A stretch of DNA of 64,000 nt. Source: Bosea sp. NBC_00550 (GTDB lineage: Bacteria; Pseudomonadota; Alphaproteobacteria; Rhizobiales; Beijerinckiaceae). Where the stretch lies: assembly GCF_026020075.1 (NCBI RefSeq), contig NZ_CP102772.1, forward strand, positions 4,976,001 through 5,040,000. Direction: 5' to 3'. Below, piece by piece: positions 33,716 through 41,993 of the stretch (its first letter is position 1; each line of letters begins with the position of its first letter). The notes beneath the pieces were generated by a model. It saw only the letters and a list, made by a program, of their open reading frames with translations. It was not told where the DNA came from and searched no databases. Both the position numbers and the translations under genes were made by a program.

Positions 33716-34299
33716 GGACCCATTTCCCCTAAGTGTTTCCCAATAGGGGGTACTCGGACATAGGGGCGGGCACTCGTCAAGAACCCTCAGGAGAACGCCA
33801 ACAGGCGAAGATTGTTTCGGTGCTGAACGTCACGGTTTGGCGACATAACTCGCTACCAGCGGACTATTTTGAGAAGGCAGAAAGTCATATGAAAACTAAG
33901 TCTCGCCGAAATCATCGTACCTTCACTGTGTTGCCTTCTCTGATTTTATCGCGACTGCCAAAATTGCCAAGCACCGGCCATTCCTCATCCCCATGCAGCA
34001 GAGATATCCCTTCTCACTCGACGTTCTCTTCCCACCGCTGTGTCATGAGCAAATGGTCTCGCATTGATGAGAACGGTTTCAGTTAACTCGGGCAGGCCAC
34101 GCCTCTTCGACTTCGTTTGGCGGTCACTCTGAATGCAGGCCCGCCGGCCGGTAATACACATTACCTTGCCGCCACGGTCCTATGCGACGAATTGTCTTGA
34201 ACGCAATGTCGCGGGCCGAATCCAACTTCAAATGCTTTCCGATCGATGTCGGCGACGGCGGTCCCACGGCATTTTGTTCATCAACATCTGGAAGTCACA
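33716..34299. other. Gene-free stretch inside the island
   Basis: 584 bp with several short open frames on both strands but none with a convincing start, composition or recognisable product. Runs of A and T around 33870-33965 are richer than in the flanking core genome. I see nothing identifiable in it. Confidence 0.4.
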
Positions 34300-34650
34300 A
34301 TGGGTATCTCATACCGCTTCGAATGCTCGAACTGCGGCTACTCCTGCCGGACGTCGCAGGGTGGTTCGCGTGCCAGCTTTCAGACCTTCTCGGCACACCC
34401 GGTCTATTGTGGCGTGTGCGAGGATGTTGAGGTAACCAACACCGTTAAGAGCCAGACAACCTGCCACAAATGCGGGAATACATTCGCCATTCCCTATGGA
34501 AGCTCGAAGGTCAGCGCGTCAGTCGAGGTGACCCCAAAACGCGGAAAACGCTCCGACGAAATTTACCTCACAGTGCCTGCCGATCGAAATACCTGCCCCA
34601 AATGCAAGGAATTCTCTGGGAAATTCAGTGCGGAGGTTTTTTTTGATTAG
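34300..34650 (+). CDS. Small protein with four CXXC pairs, zinc-ribbon-like
   Basis: A 116-residue protein from ATG 34300, with GGAAG upstream at a suitable distance. Four CXXC knuckles are seen: Cys9-Cys12, Cys37-Cys40, Cys55-Cys58 and Cys99-Cys102, enough for two zinc ribbons, plus Cys16. The first pair starts YRFECSNCGYSC and the third TTCHKCGNTF. No family recognised beyond this. It could bind nucleic acid or a protein partner. Isolated in a patchwork area of the island; no operon partner. Confidence 0.65.
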   Translation: MGISYRFECSNCGYSCRTSQGGSRASFQTFSAHPVYCGVCEDVEVTNTVKSQTTCHKCGNTFAIPYGSSKVSASVEVTPKRGKRSDEIYLTVPADRNTCPKCKEFSGKFSAEVFFD

Positions 34651-34703
34651 CCCGCATTAGTGTGGGTCCAGGAATTCATCAGGTTTGCATACAGGCCCGC
34701 GCC

Positions 34704-34882
34704 CGCCATAGAGGGCCAAGGAAGCTGTCTCACGGTTTTCAGGCTCGGCATGACCGGCGATGGGCTGAATGCGGCCCACCGGCCTCCAGAAGCGCTGCGC
34801 GAGCAGGCGACGAGCCTCCTCGCTGGAGCGATCGACTTGGCGGATTGTTGACAAAGTTGCAGAGATCCGTGCCCGCGCCGTT
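34704..34882. repeat. Diverged direct repeat, copy A
   Basis: About 180 bp that align with 35961-36133 with many substitutions and small gaps. Shared blocks include CGCCATAGA, CCAGAAGCGCTG, GAGCAGGCGACG, TGGCGGATTGTTGAC and CAGAGATCCGTGCCCGCGCC. Both copies encode a similar minus-strand peptide (RRLL-QRFW-PVG-I-P), so they may be relics of one gene. Confidence 0.7.
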
Positions 34883-34922
34883 GGTAAAACTGAGAAATGA
34901 TATCCTCAATTGGCGAGGCGGT

Positions 34923-35441
34923 TCAGGCAGGCCAATTCCGCCGTGCCAAATTTCCTTTCCGGAATAGCTCAGTCAGCTTCTTTGCGGTCTCCCCCGCACC
35001 CATCCCTACTACGTGGGAAGCCAGACATAACTTCCTCATTTGGTCCATTCCGTTCGGCGCGACCATGGCTACAGGAACACTCACCTCGGCAAATAAAGGC
35101 ATTCCACCTTCGCGGGCGACTTCTTGCAAATACGACCAATCCGAGCCAGCATCTTCAGTCCAGTCTTTCTGCCACACTAGGAGCGCTGCAAAAGGAACGA
35201 CGACGCCCATTGCTTTCAATGCGGAAATCTCGGCCGAGAAGATTTTTACACGATTCTCTGGAACAATTTCTGGATTAGCATCGTACAGTATTTTGAGGCA
35301 GCCCCACACGGCGCTTTCGTAGTCAGTTTGACCCTGCAGGAGTTGATTGATTAAACTAAGTTTTTCGGAATGTTTGCGTTCAATGGCTTCCTGAAATGGA
35401 TTGCTAACTGGTACTGGTTTTTTTCGCAGCCACGAAAACAT
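34923..35441 (-). CDS. Hypothetical cytoplasmic protein
   Basis: A 172-residue protein from ATG 35441, about eight bases after GAGGG. Begins MFSWLRKKPVPVSNPFQEAI, then a mostly helical sequence with KLSLINQLLQGQTDYESAVW and a moderately hydrophobic FAALLVW. No signal peptide, no recognised domain. It lies alone between the two diverged repeats (34704-34882 and 35961-36133). Nature unknown; composition and codon use look like a real gene, less GC-rich than the core. Confidence 0.6.
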   Translation of the reverse strand: MFSWLRKKPVPVSNPFQEAIERKHSEKLSLINQLLQGQTDYESAVWGCLKILYDANPEIVPENRVKIFSAEISALKAMGVVVPFAALLVWQKDWTEDAGSDWSYLQEVAREGGMPLFAEVSVPVAMVAPNGMDQMRKLCLASHVVGMGAGETAKKLTELFRKGNLARRNWPA

Positions 35442-35612
35442 GATCACCATCCCTCTAGAACGACGATGCAGCGACCTCAATTTTAAAGCCGCGGCTCATT
35501 TTCGCAAGTTGAACGTGCGAGGAGCCCGCCTGACAGCGCCCTCCGGACAAGGGGGCTCCTTCAATCACGAGCGGCCTCTTGGATCGGGCAAAAATAAGAG
35601 CAAAGCGGCGAG

Positions 35613-35890
35613 CTGACCGGAGGCCCGGGGAAGAGCCGCCATCTCAAGAGTTGGATCGTCCTCGTCCTCAACATCTGGGCGAGGCCCGAGGCGATCAACG
35701 ACTTCAGCCCGGCCGCGCAATATGACCGGCGCCGCGGGCCGATCGATCTTAACCCGCCCGCTCCGCCGCGCCACGACAAGCGCTGTCCGGTGCTGCAGTT
35801 GACGCACGGCCTCGCCGATTGGCTCGCGCTGGCGGAGAAGGAGCGCGCGCTGATCGGCGCCCGGACCAATGCAGCCCTACATCTTGAGAA
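35613..35890 (+). pseudogene. Possible fragment of an unidentified gene
   Basis: A plus-strand frame reads SRHLKSWIVLVLNIWARPEA, INDFSPAAQYDRRRGPIDL and LQLTHGLADWLALAEKERAL, which has a protein-like composition, but there is no start codon with a ribosome binding site at the front, and the end dissolves into Pro/Arg-rich noise after 35890. It could be an internal piece of a lost gene. Not recognised. Confidence 0.35.
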
Positions 35891-35960
35891 TTCTCAACCG
35901 GGCTCCCAAGCTCCCCCGCGGATTCCGGACAGGACGCCTCGGGCACCCGAATGCACTAGC

Positions 35961-36133
35961 CGCCATAGACGGCCCAGGAAGGCTGCCTCACGGCTTCAGG
36001 CCCACAGGACCGGCACTGGATGAATGCCGCCCACGGGCCACCAGAAGCGCTGCTCGAGCAGGCGACGGGTCTCCTCGCTGGGGCGACCTGGCGGATTGTT
36101 GACGACGTTGCAGAGATCCGTGCCCGCGCCGTT
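35961..36133. repeat. Diverged direct repeat, copy B
   Basis: Counterpart of 34704-34882, 1.26 kb apart in the same orientation. See copy A for the shared blocks. Confidence 0.7.
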
Positions 36134-36470
36134 CAGGACTTGGCGAGGGCTGGGATCTGCGCCATCCCCAGCGCACGGCGCCCGCACGATGCGGGCGGGC
36201 AGACTCTGCGCGCCTGATAACGTCAAGGGGCTCTTGTCGCCCCGCCCGCGTTGGAGAGTCTGCGACCGCCATGCGTCGTCTTCACCCCGCGCTGTGCTTC
36301 TGCGGCGTGTTGGCCCTGAACTGATCAGAAGGCCGCAGACTTCTTCGCCGGCCAACCCGGCGCCTCTATCCACGTCGCGCGGCCCGCCGTCGCTGCCCAC
36401 GAAGCCAGCTATATCGTGGACATGGCGCTGCAGGGCCGGCGCAGCATGAGGCTTCCAGGTGCGACGTGAT
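36134..36470. other. Gene-free patchwork stretch left of the methyltransferase
   Basis: 337 bp. The part 36160-36290 resembles 26930-27055. The end (36325-36470) has a plus-strand open frame reading ADFFAGQPGASIHVARPAV then AAHEASYIVDMALQGRRSM to a TGA at 36468; this may be the tail of a lost gene. No intact gene. Confidence 0.35.
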
Positions 36471-37655
36471 TCATGGCCTCGGCGACGTCAAGACGCGCAG
36501 CATCGCGCTTAGGGCGCGTCCGGCGGGCGTCAGCACTGGCCAGCCAGCCCGTGCGGACCAAAGGTTGAGCATCGCGCCGTCACGCAGCAGGTGAGCCCGT
36601 CTGCCGCCAGCGCCGCAAGGTGGCGCTGGAGCGGGGCTGGCTTCCGCCTCATTGCCCCATGAATCCCAGCCCGGACGAGCCGGGCCGCGCCGGTTAAGCT
36701 CGATCTTCGGCAGGTTTGGGAAATAGGCGTCGATCATCTCAAGGAAGATCTCAGGCTTGGCCGAGTGCTCGCCGACCGGGGCGTCGATCACCGACGCCAT
36801 CTGAGTCCCCATCGCCGGACAGGGAATATTGCCGCGCGTGCCGATTAGCAGCAGCTCGTGCTTGTTGCGCGACCAGTAACCGGTGCCGATGCGGTCCTTG
36901 TTCCAGACGTAGTGCGACACGTAGCGGAATCCCCACGCCGCTATGACATCCAGAGCCGACAGCAGCATCGGGGCGGTTGCCCAGAGGAAGAGGACGCAAT
37001 CCGGGGTGGCAATCGAGGGGACGTCGCGCTGCTTGATCTCGTCCAGAACGCTGGTCGGATAGTGATTCTCGGCGGACCGGTCCATTCCGGTCTCGCGTGA
37101 CCAGACTTCAAACCGCCACTCCGGATCGGCGAGGATGACACCATAGCGCCTGTCCGGCAGCGCCGCCTGCTTGACTCCCAGCTCCTGCTCACGCTGGGCG
37201 CGGCGCCCCTTCTTGTCCCCGGTCCGCAGCGCCGCCTTGATGACATTGCCCGCCGCATCGCGCGCATTGGCGACCGCCGCCGTGAATTCCTCGTCGTCGA
37301 GCGCGCCGAGCTTACGGCCTTCATTGGCAAGGCGCTTGCTGATCCCGGCATCGGCGAGCGTGGGCAACGGAGACCCCACCGGGTTCCCAGCGGACCCGGT
37401 AGACTTATTGCCTTTGTAGGGTGTTCCCCCCTTCGCCAGCCCGACCATCGCTTTCTGCTCCTGCCGCATCTGATCCATGCGGCGCGTCGCGCGCATGCGG
37501 ATCTCGATTGCGTCGGCCTCCATCTCGCGGTTCCCCGCCTGCCGGGCGTAGGCCTTCATGGCGATACTGACATCGCGGATCTCCTTGATCTCATCGATGT
37601 TCTTCGCGTCGGCAATCGCGCTGCATGCCGCCTCGTATTTGACGAGTTGAGTCAT
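36471..37655 (-). CDS. MT-A70 family adenine methyltransferase (N6 type)
   Basis: A 394-residue protein. The C-terminal half is an MT-A70-type methyltransferase: YGVILADPEWRFEVWSRETG contains the catalytic motif as DPEW (residues 177-180) in place of the usual DPPW, followed by VLFLWATAPMLLSALDVIAAWGF and the HELLLIGTRG segment. The N-terminal 150 residues are helical and charged (ParB/phage-type region with MKAYARQAGNREMEADAIEI). Such genes are common in prophages and islands and methylate adenine in DNA. The start at 37655 begins the conserved part; an open frame further upstream is not convincing. It lies downstream of the iteron-like cluster and could mark the element's own DNA; inference. 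Confidence 0.82.
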   Translation of the reverse strand: MTQLVKYEAACSAIADAKNIDEIKEIRDVSIAMKAYARQAGNREMEADAIEIRMRATRRMDQMRQEQKAMVGLAKGGTPYKGNKSTGSAGNPVGSPLPTLADAGISKRLANEGRKLGALDDEEFTAAVANARDAAGNVIKAALRTGDKKGRRAQREQELGVKQAALPDRRYGVILADPEWRFEVWSRETGMDRSAENHYPTSVLDEIKQRDVPSIATPDCVLFLWATAPMLLSALDVIAAWGFRYVSHYVWNKDRIGTGYWSRNKHELLLIGTRGNIPCPAMGTQMASVIDAPVGEHSAKPEIFLEMIDAYFPNLPKIELNRRGPARPGWDSWGNEAEASPAPAPPCGAGGRRAHLLRDGAMLNLWSARAGWPVLTPAGRALSAMLRVLTSPRP

Positions 37656-37925
37656 CGCAGTACCCCAGAGAGAGGAATGTGAACGGTGCGCAACGCAGCC
37701 CAAAGGGTTCCAGGTGCCGCACGAGCGCGCCTTCGCTGCAGCACGGTTCCACGCTCCGCCGGAGCAAGACATCAGGACTTGGCACGACGCCATCACCGGG
37801 GACACAAAGCCATCGGCCAGGCCCGCGAAACGGACCATATCGTCTGGATTCACATGATCGCGGTAACGCCTCTGGCTACGCCTCCGAAACGCCTGACATT
37901 TCAATTTTGGTGCTGGACGAAAATT

Positions 37926-38022
37926 GGGCGTAGCGGGCGTAACTGGCGTAGCAGCAAGGGTTTTATGACGTAGCCGCGGTTCGTCCGCTACGCCCTCTCG
38001 GGCGTAGCTACGCCGCTACGCC
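37926..38022. repeat. Iteron-like cluster of the 7-mer GCGTAGC, possible replication origin
   Basis: Within 97 bp there are five direct copies (37928 GCGTAGC, 37937 GCGTAAC, 37946 GCGTAGC, 37968 ACGTAGC, 38002 GCGTAGC) and three inverted copies GCTACGC (37987, 38007, 38015). The first three are spaced every 9 bp. The last pair forms an 8-bp stem (38001-38008 with 38015-38022) followed by TATTTTT. The cluster lies directly beyond the end of the Toprim/DUF927 helicase gene, as origins of P4-like elements lie near their replication gene. Origin function is inference. Confidence 0.6.
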
Positions 38023-38039
38023 TATTTTTGGCGAAGTGT

Positions 38040-40547
38040 TCACCCGAAATCACATTCGTCGGAATCCGCTCGCTGCGATGGGGTTTTTGCGCCGTCGAAT
38101 ATGCCGGAGGTCAAAACATAGACGCGGTGGTTGCGGCCGCAGATCTTGCGCACCGGCTGGTATCCATCCTTCGCCTTTTCCAACATGCCCCGGTCATAAA
38201 GCGTCTTGGCAACAAATATCGGATCGAGGCCAGCGCAGATTTCCTGCTTCCAAACCTGTGGCAGGATCATCAATTCAAGGTCGTCGCCTTTCCCTTTGCG
38301 CCAGCCTGCGCGATTATTGACTGGGTGCGCATCGGGCAAGTCGAGATCCTCGAAGCGGCTGCCGCCATGGCGTTCGATAAACAGGCGCACCTGTTCGATG
38401 GCCTGGCGGACCTCCGCAGGCTCTGAGCCGCCGCGAAATTCGATCCATTGGACAAGAGCCCAAGCCGCCGCCGCTGTCGCCTCGCCGCGCTTCCAAGGCG
38501 TCACGCCCAGTTCCGTCGCCAGTTCGCCAGCGGCGGCGATCAATCCAAGCCGTTGCGCGGCGCGCTCGACCTGGCCGTCGGAACCGACGGGAACATGAGC
38601 GGCCGTGAAGTCAGCAATGCGCTTGCCGATGTCATCGCCCGTAATCTGACGATCGATCAGGCGGCGGACAAATTCCGGCCCCGCCGTCCCGTACGCACTG
38701 ATCGCCGCCTGCTTGCAGGACCGCGCCAGCTTGCCAGCATCGCCTTCGGGTCCCGCATCATCGAATACGCCGAAACCACGCCCCCGGTCGGCAGGCACAT
38801 CGATCATCCTGACAAGCTGACCGGCGCGCGGCTTGGCGGCGCGATGCTCCGTCAGCTTCGCCTCAAGCGGAATCTCGCCGCTCGATAGGGTCAGGACGCG
38901 CCAGCTTTTTGGCTTACGCAAATCGCCCGTGCGGCCCGCGCGCTGCTTGCCGGAGCCATTCGACAATGAATAGATCGAAGCTCCGGCTTCGCGCGCATCG
39001 ACCGTCCCCATCTCATCAAGGACAAGTACGGTGTCGCTGGCGCCCGCCGCCGCGCCCTCCAGGCCGTTGGCCGTCGCCCGCCAGGCCTGGAGATAACCCG
39101 GCGACGCGCCGCGCCCCCAGACGCTGGCGCCCATTTGAAGGAGCGTCGTCTTGCCCTTGGACGAAATCCCAAAAATATGGACACCTCCACCCTCTTGGCC
39201 GGCCAGATGCAGCAGCGGGCCAGCCAATGCGGTCGATACGGCGATGACAGGCAAGGCGTGACCGCTGGCAAGCGCGCCGACGCCGCCCTGCCAGTCCTTA
39301 AGCGTCCCGTGCTTCGCATAGGGACCGCTCGCCGCGCTGTCGAGAATGACCGCTTCGGAGCCGCGCGGGCCGATGGTTTCTTCCGGCAGGACAAACACGA
39401 GGCTGCCGCCGATGTCGTGCCAGCCGGTGCAATCGACCAGCGTGACGCGGCCTTTGACCTGTGCTCCCGACAAATAGCCTGCGAAGAGAGGCTGATGCTC
39501 TCGGCTGATGGCCAAGCCGTCATCCGCCAGCGCGGCGCAAAGCGACGCCGGATTGCCCTGAAGAACCGCATCGGTCACATGCCGGACGTGAACGCGTCCG
39601 TCTGCGTCCGGCCAGCGCAGAATTTTTCCCCAGCAACGGCCATGCGGATCCCGACAAGCGCCAAGGATTTCGAACGGCGCCGAGAGTCGGACATCGACGA
39701 CGCGCTTGGTATTTCCGCGCCTTTTCTCGACTTGGGCGGTCAGACCACCGGCGGTCATCGTGTAGTTATCGTAAGACACATAAGATGGGCCTGAATCGAA
39801 CGCCTTGGCGGCCCCGTTGGCAGCCTTGAGCAGCGCGACGAGGTCCGACCATTCGGCAAGGGCGTCGGCGGCGTCCCAGCCCTGCGCAGGGCCGCGCTGA
39901 TCGCCATCAGGGCCAGCCGACGCCAGCGCCTCGGCGTCGATTATCATCACGGCGCAGCCAAGCCCGTGCAGAGTCTTGGCGACGGCCTGCGCATATTTCC
40001 GACCTGGCTCATCATTGTCGGGCCAGATCAGAACCTTGCGGCCAGATACCGGCGACCAGTCGGATTTGGCCGCAGCGTGCGAGCCGCCGCTTGAGGTGAT
40101 GACGACGCTCTTCGGATAGATTTTTGCAGCTGCATCAGCCGCCTTTTCACCCTCACATACCACCACTGCGGCGTCAGGGCGGGCCGCAAGCTGGTCGAGG
40201 TTGTAGAGGCCCTTGGGTGCTGGAATATCCTTCGCGTGCCATTTGAGAACGCCGTCCTTGCGCCAGACCGTGTAGGGCGTGAACATCTTGCCGCCGCCAC
40301 CAAGGTCAAAGCGGAAGACATAGCGGGTCACAGCGCCGGCTTGATCGCGATACACATAGATCGCGGTCGGCTCACCATGGACGGGGTGCTTTGTCGGCAG
40401 CGGCGGCGCGTCACCCGGCACCGGCGAAACGAGATCGCCGTAATCGTCTGGGGCAGAACCTTCCGCGGTTTTGGCGGAGCCCGCATCGCGCTCATCATCG
40501 TCGATCGGGCGGAATGGATCTTCGCCAGTGTGATGTTGGTCAGCCAT
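38040..40547 (-). CDS. Toprim / DUF927 primase-helicase-like replication protein
   Basis: An 835-residue protein with two parts. The N-terminal part has a Toprim-like fold: VVVCEGEKAADAA with Glu132 and WPDNDEPG with Asp177 and Asp179. The central part is a DUF927-type ATPase with Walker A GISSKGKT (460-467) and Walker B TVLVLDEMG (506-514). A C-terminal region of about 200 residues follows. Such proteins replicate small integrative elements. Start at ATG 40547; it overlaps the upstream primase-like gene by 8 bp, which implies coupling. The neighbours (primase-like protein, HTH, integrase) fit a self-replicating island. Confidence 0.85.
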   Translation of the reverse strand: MADQHHTGEDPFRPIDDDERDAGSAKTAEGSAPDDYGDLVSPVPGDAPPLPTKHPVHGEPTAIYVYRDQAGAVTRYVFRFDLGGGGKMFTPYTVWRKDGVLKWHAKDIPAPKGLYNLDQLAARPDAAVVVCEGEKAADAAAKIYPKSVVITSSGGSHAAAKSDWSPVSGRKVLIWPDNDEPGRKYAQAVAKTLHGLGCAVMIIDAEALASAGPDGDQRGPAQGWDAADALAEWSDLVALLKAANGAAKAFDSGPSYVSYDNYTMTAGGLTAQVEKRRGNTKRVVDVRLSAPFEILGACRDPHGRCWGKILRWPDADGRVHVRHVTDAVLQGNPASLCAALADDGLAISREHQPLFAGYLSGAQVKGRVTLVDCTGWHDIGGSLVFVLPEETIGPRGSEAVILDSAASGPYAKHGTLKDWQGGVGALASGHALPVIAVSTALAGPLLHLAGQEGGGVHIFGISSKGKTTLLQMGASVWGRGASPGYLQAWRATANGLEGAAAGASDTVLVLDEMGTVDAREAGASIYSLSNGSGKQRAGRTGDLRKPKSWRVLTLSSGEIPLEAKLTEHRAAKPRAGQLVRMIDVPADRGRGFGVFDDAGPEGDAGKLARSCKQAAISAYGTAGPEFVRRLIDRQITGDDIGKRIADFTAAHVPVGSDGQVERAAQRLGLIAAAGELATELGVTPWKRGEATAAAAWALVQWIEFRGGSEPAEVRQAIEQVRLFIERHGGSRFEDLDLPDAHPVNNRAGWRKGKGDDLELMILPQVWKQEICAGLDPIFVAKTLYDRGMLEKAKDGYQPVRKICGRNHRVYVLTSGIFDGAKTPSQRADSDECDFG

Positions 40548-40875
40548 GGATATACGCCTCAACGTTGAGCATGCGCGCCAGTGCAAGGGCGGCGTCTGTC
40601 TGTGAGATGTCCTGGAGATAGGCGATCAAGCTGATTGGATCGCCGCCTGCATCGCCGACCGCGAAATCAGCCCAGCGGCCCGAGCGGATGTTGACGCGGA
40701 AGGAGCCAGCGTGACGGTCGGCGCGGCGAGGATTCCGCACTATGTACTCGCCGTGTCTGACGACGCCGCCGGGCAAGAAGCGCTGCAGGATGATGCGTAA
40801 ATTGTGCAGCGCCGCTGCATTGATGCTGCCGAAATCAATCCGCTTCGGCATGGGCTGGTCTTTGAACAGGGCCAT
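40540..40875 (-). CDS. Primase-like small protein lacking zinc ligands
   Basis: A 111-residue protein that resembles the N-terminal CHC2 zinc-finger domain region of DNA primases: GEYIVRNPRRADRHAGSFRV followed by RSGRWADFAVGDAGGDPISL. No cysteine is present, so the usual zinc site is absent. It is encoded just upstream of, and overlaps by 8 bp, the Toprim-helicase gene, so the two may together make up a split primase-helicase. Start at ATG 40875 where the conserved part begins. Confidence 0.75.
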   Translation of the reverse strand: MALFKDQPMPKRIDFGSINAAALHNLRIILQRFLPGGVVRHGEYIVRNPRRADRHAGSFRVNIRSGRWADFAVGDAGGDPISLIAYLQDISQTDAALALARMLNVEAYIHG

Positions 40876-41034
40876 CTCAACGGACCTCCTCAGGACAGTC
40901 GGCGCGCCCAGGCGCCGTGGCCGCCAGAATCGTGTTGGAGCGATTGCCGGGCCAAAACGCGGCGCAGGGGCGAGTGGCCGAAGCCTCATCGTCGCAACAC
41001 TGGACCGGTAAATCCGGCCGACATTGAAAGCCGT

Positions 41035-41310
41035 TCATTTCGAGACCGGCTCAGGAGCGGGCGCATCGGCAGCGGCGCGCTTCATCGCCGCATCCGCAAA
41101 AAGGTTGCCGAAGCCGCGGTTACGCTGCACATCGACCAAGGGCCGGGATGCGATGTACCGTTCGATTTCGGTCTGAGGAATTTTCGTTTGGCCGCCGACC
41201 TTGATGGCCAGGATCTCGCCAGCGGCGATTTTCTCGTAAAGCTTCGTGGGGCCGCAATCCAACTGACCGCACGTTTGCTTGATGGAATTCAACAGGCGTT
41301 CAACGGCCAT
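41035..41310 (-). CDS. AlpA/excisionase-like helix-turn-helix protein
   Basis: A 91-residue DNA-binding protein from ATG 41310, with GGAGACGAAG upstream. Seen: QLDCGPTKLYEKIAAGEILAIKVGGQTKI, then PQTEIERYIASRP, the layout of helix_turn_helix_17/excisionase proteins that recognise att sites or activate integrase genes. It is between the integrase block and the replication block, as alpA genes are in P4-like and satellite elements. Likely directs excision or controls the element. Confidence 0.78.
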   Translation of the reverse strand: MAVERLLNSIKQTCGQLDCGPTKLYEKIAAGEILAIKVGGQTKIPQTEIERYIASRPLVDVQRNRGFGNLFADAAMKRAAADAPAPEPVSK

Positions 41311-41378
41311 GTCTTCGTCTCCAGTTTTGACCAACTGGAGACATTCGGACGGATCCGGGAGTTCATATCAAACTAGGG

Positions 41379-41993
41379 CTATTTGAACTTTTCCCTAAAG
41401 CTAATTGATTTCAATCGGTTGACCGTCGGGGGTTTCACTCCGATTGTCCCGCCCGCGCTCTTCATGCCCGCTACGAGATGGTTAGCGGCTTCGATCCAAG
41501 TTTTGTAATTGAAACCCAGCTTCAAGATCAGGACAGCCTCGACCAAGACCTTCCGCTTGTAGGATTCCTTCGCCGTCAAGGAGGCCGTCGCGCCATGGGA
41601 ATACAATTTCAGCGATGGATGGGTCTTACCGTTCTGCAGGTCGCTGATGATGCCCGCCAATTCAACGAGGAAGCCGACGCAAGGATGCTCGACCGCGACA
41701 TTCCTGCCGATCGGTATAGCCACAGCCGAGCTCATCGCCTCAGCAACGCCCTTGAGCATGGCGACGATTTCGGGACGCGTCATGTCTGTCGCACACTTGC
41801 CGCCAGACAACGCCTCGAAACCGGCGCGTATGTCGCGCATCGATGCGGCGTCAGCCTCGAGTTCTGGGATGCGCGCCACCTCAGCCTCAAGCCTCAGTAG
41901 ACGCTCCGCTTCAATCTCTTTAGCGAGGGCTAGCGCTGCGTCGATGACAGCTCCGGGTGGCACGAGGCCGGGAATCTTATCCTCATCCGGCAT
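41379..41993 (-). CDS. Hypothetical protein next to the integrase
   Basis: A 204-residue soluble protein whose start overlaps the integrase gene by 11 bp, so it is translationally coupled to it. N-terminal helices (IDAALALAKEIEAERLLRLE, RIPELEADAASMRD) may form a coiled coil; the C-terminal part has KVLVEAVLILKLGFNYKTWI and ends with basic residues (NRLKSISFREKFK). No family recognised. Such genes beside integrases can assist recombination or control; no evidence here. Confidence 0.65.
   Translation of the reverse strand: MPDEDKIPGLVPPGAVIDAALALAKEIEAERLLRLEAEVARIPELEADAASMRDIRAGFEALSGGKCATDMTRPEIVAMLKGVAEAMSSAVAIPIGRNVAVEHPCVGFLVELAGIISDLQNGKTHPSLKLYSHGATASLTAKESYKRKVLVEAVLILKLGFNYKTWIEAANHLVAGMKSAGGTIGVKPPTVNRLKSISFREKFK

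Noticed and set aside
33733..34086. Open frame of 117 codons in the gap before the CXXC protein
   Set aside because: Ser/Arg/His-rich translation without pattern, no ribosome binding site, no neighbour that would support it.
37926..38022. CRISPR array
   Set aside because: Repeat units are only 7 bp, in both orientations and with short irregular spacing; no cas genes in the window.
38001..38028. Plain intrinsic terminator on the plus strand
   Set aside because: The hairpin plus T-run would fit, but no plus-strand gene precedes it; the hairpin arms are two of eight copies of the 7-mer, so the iteron reading explains more.
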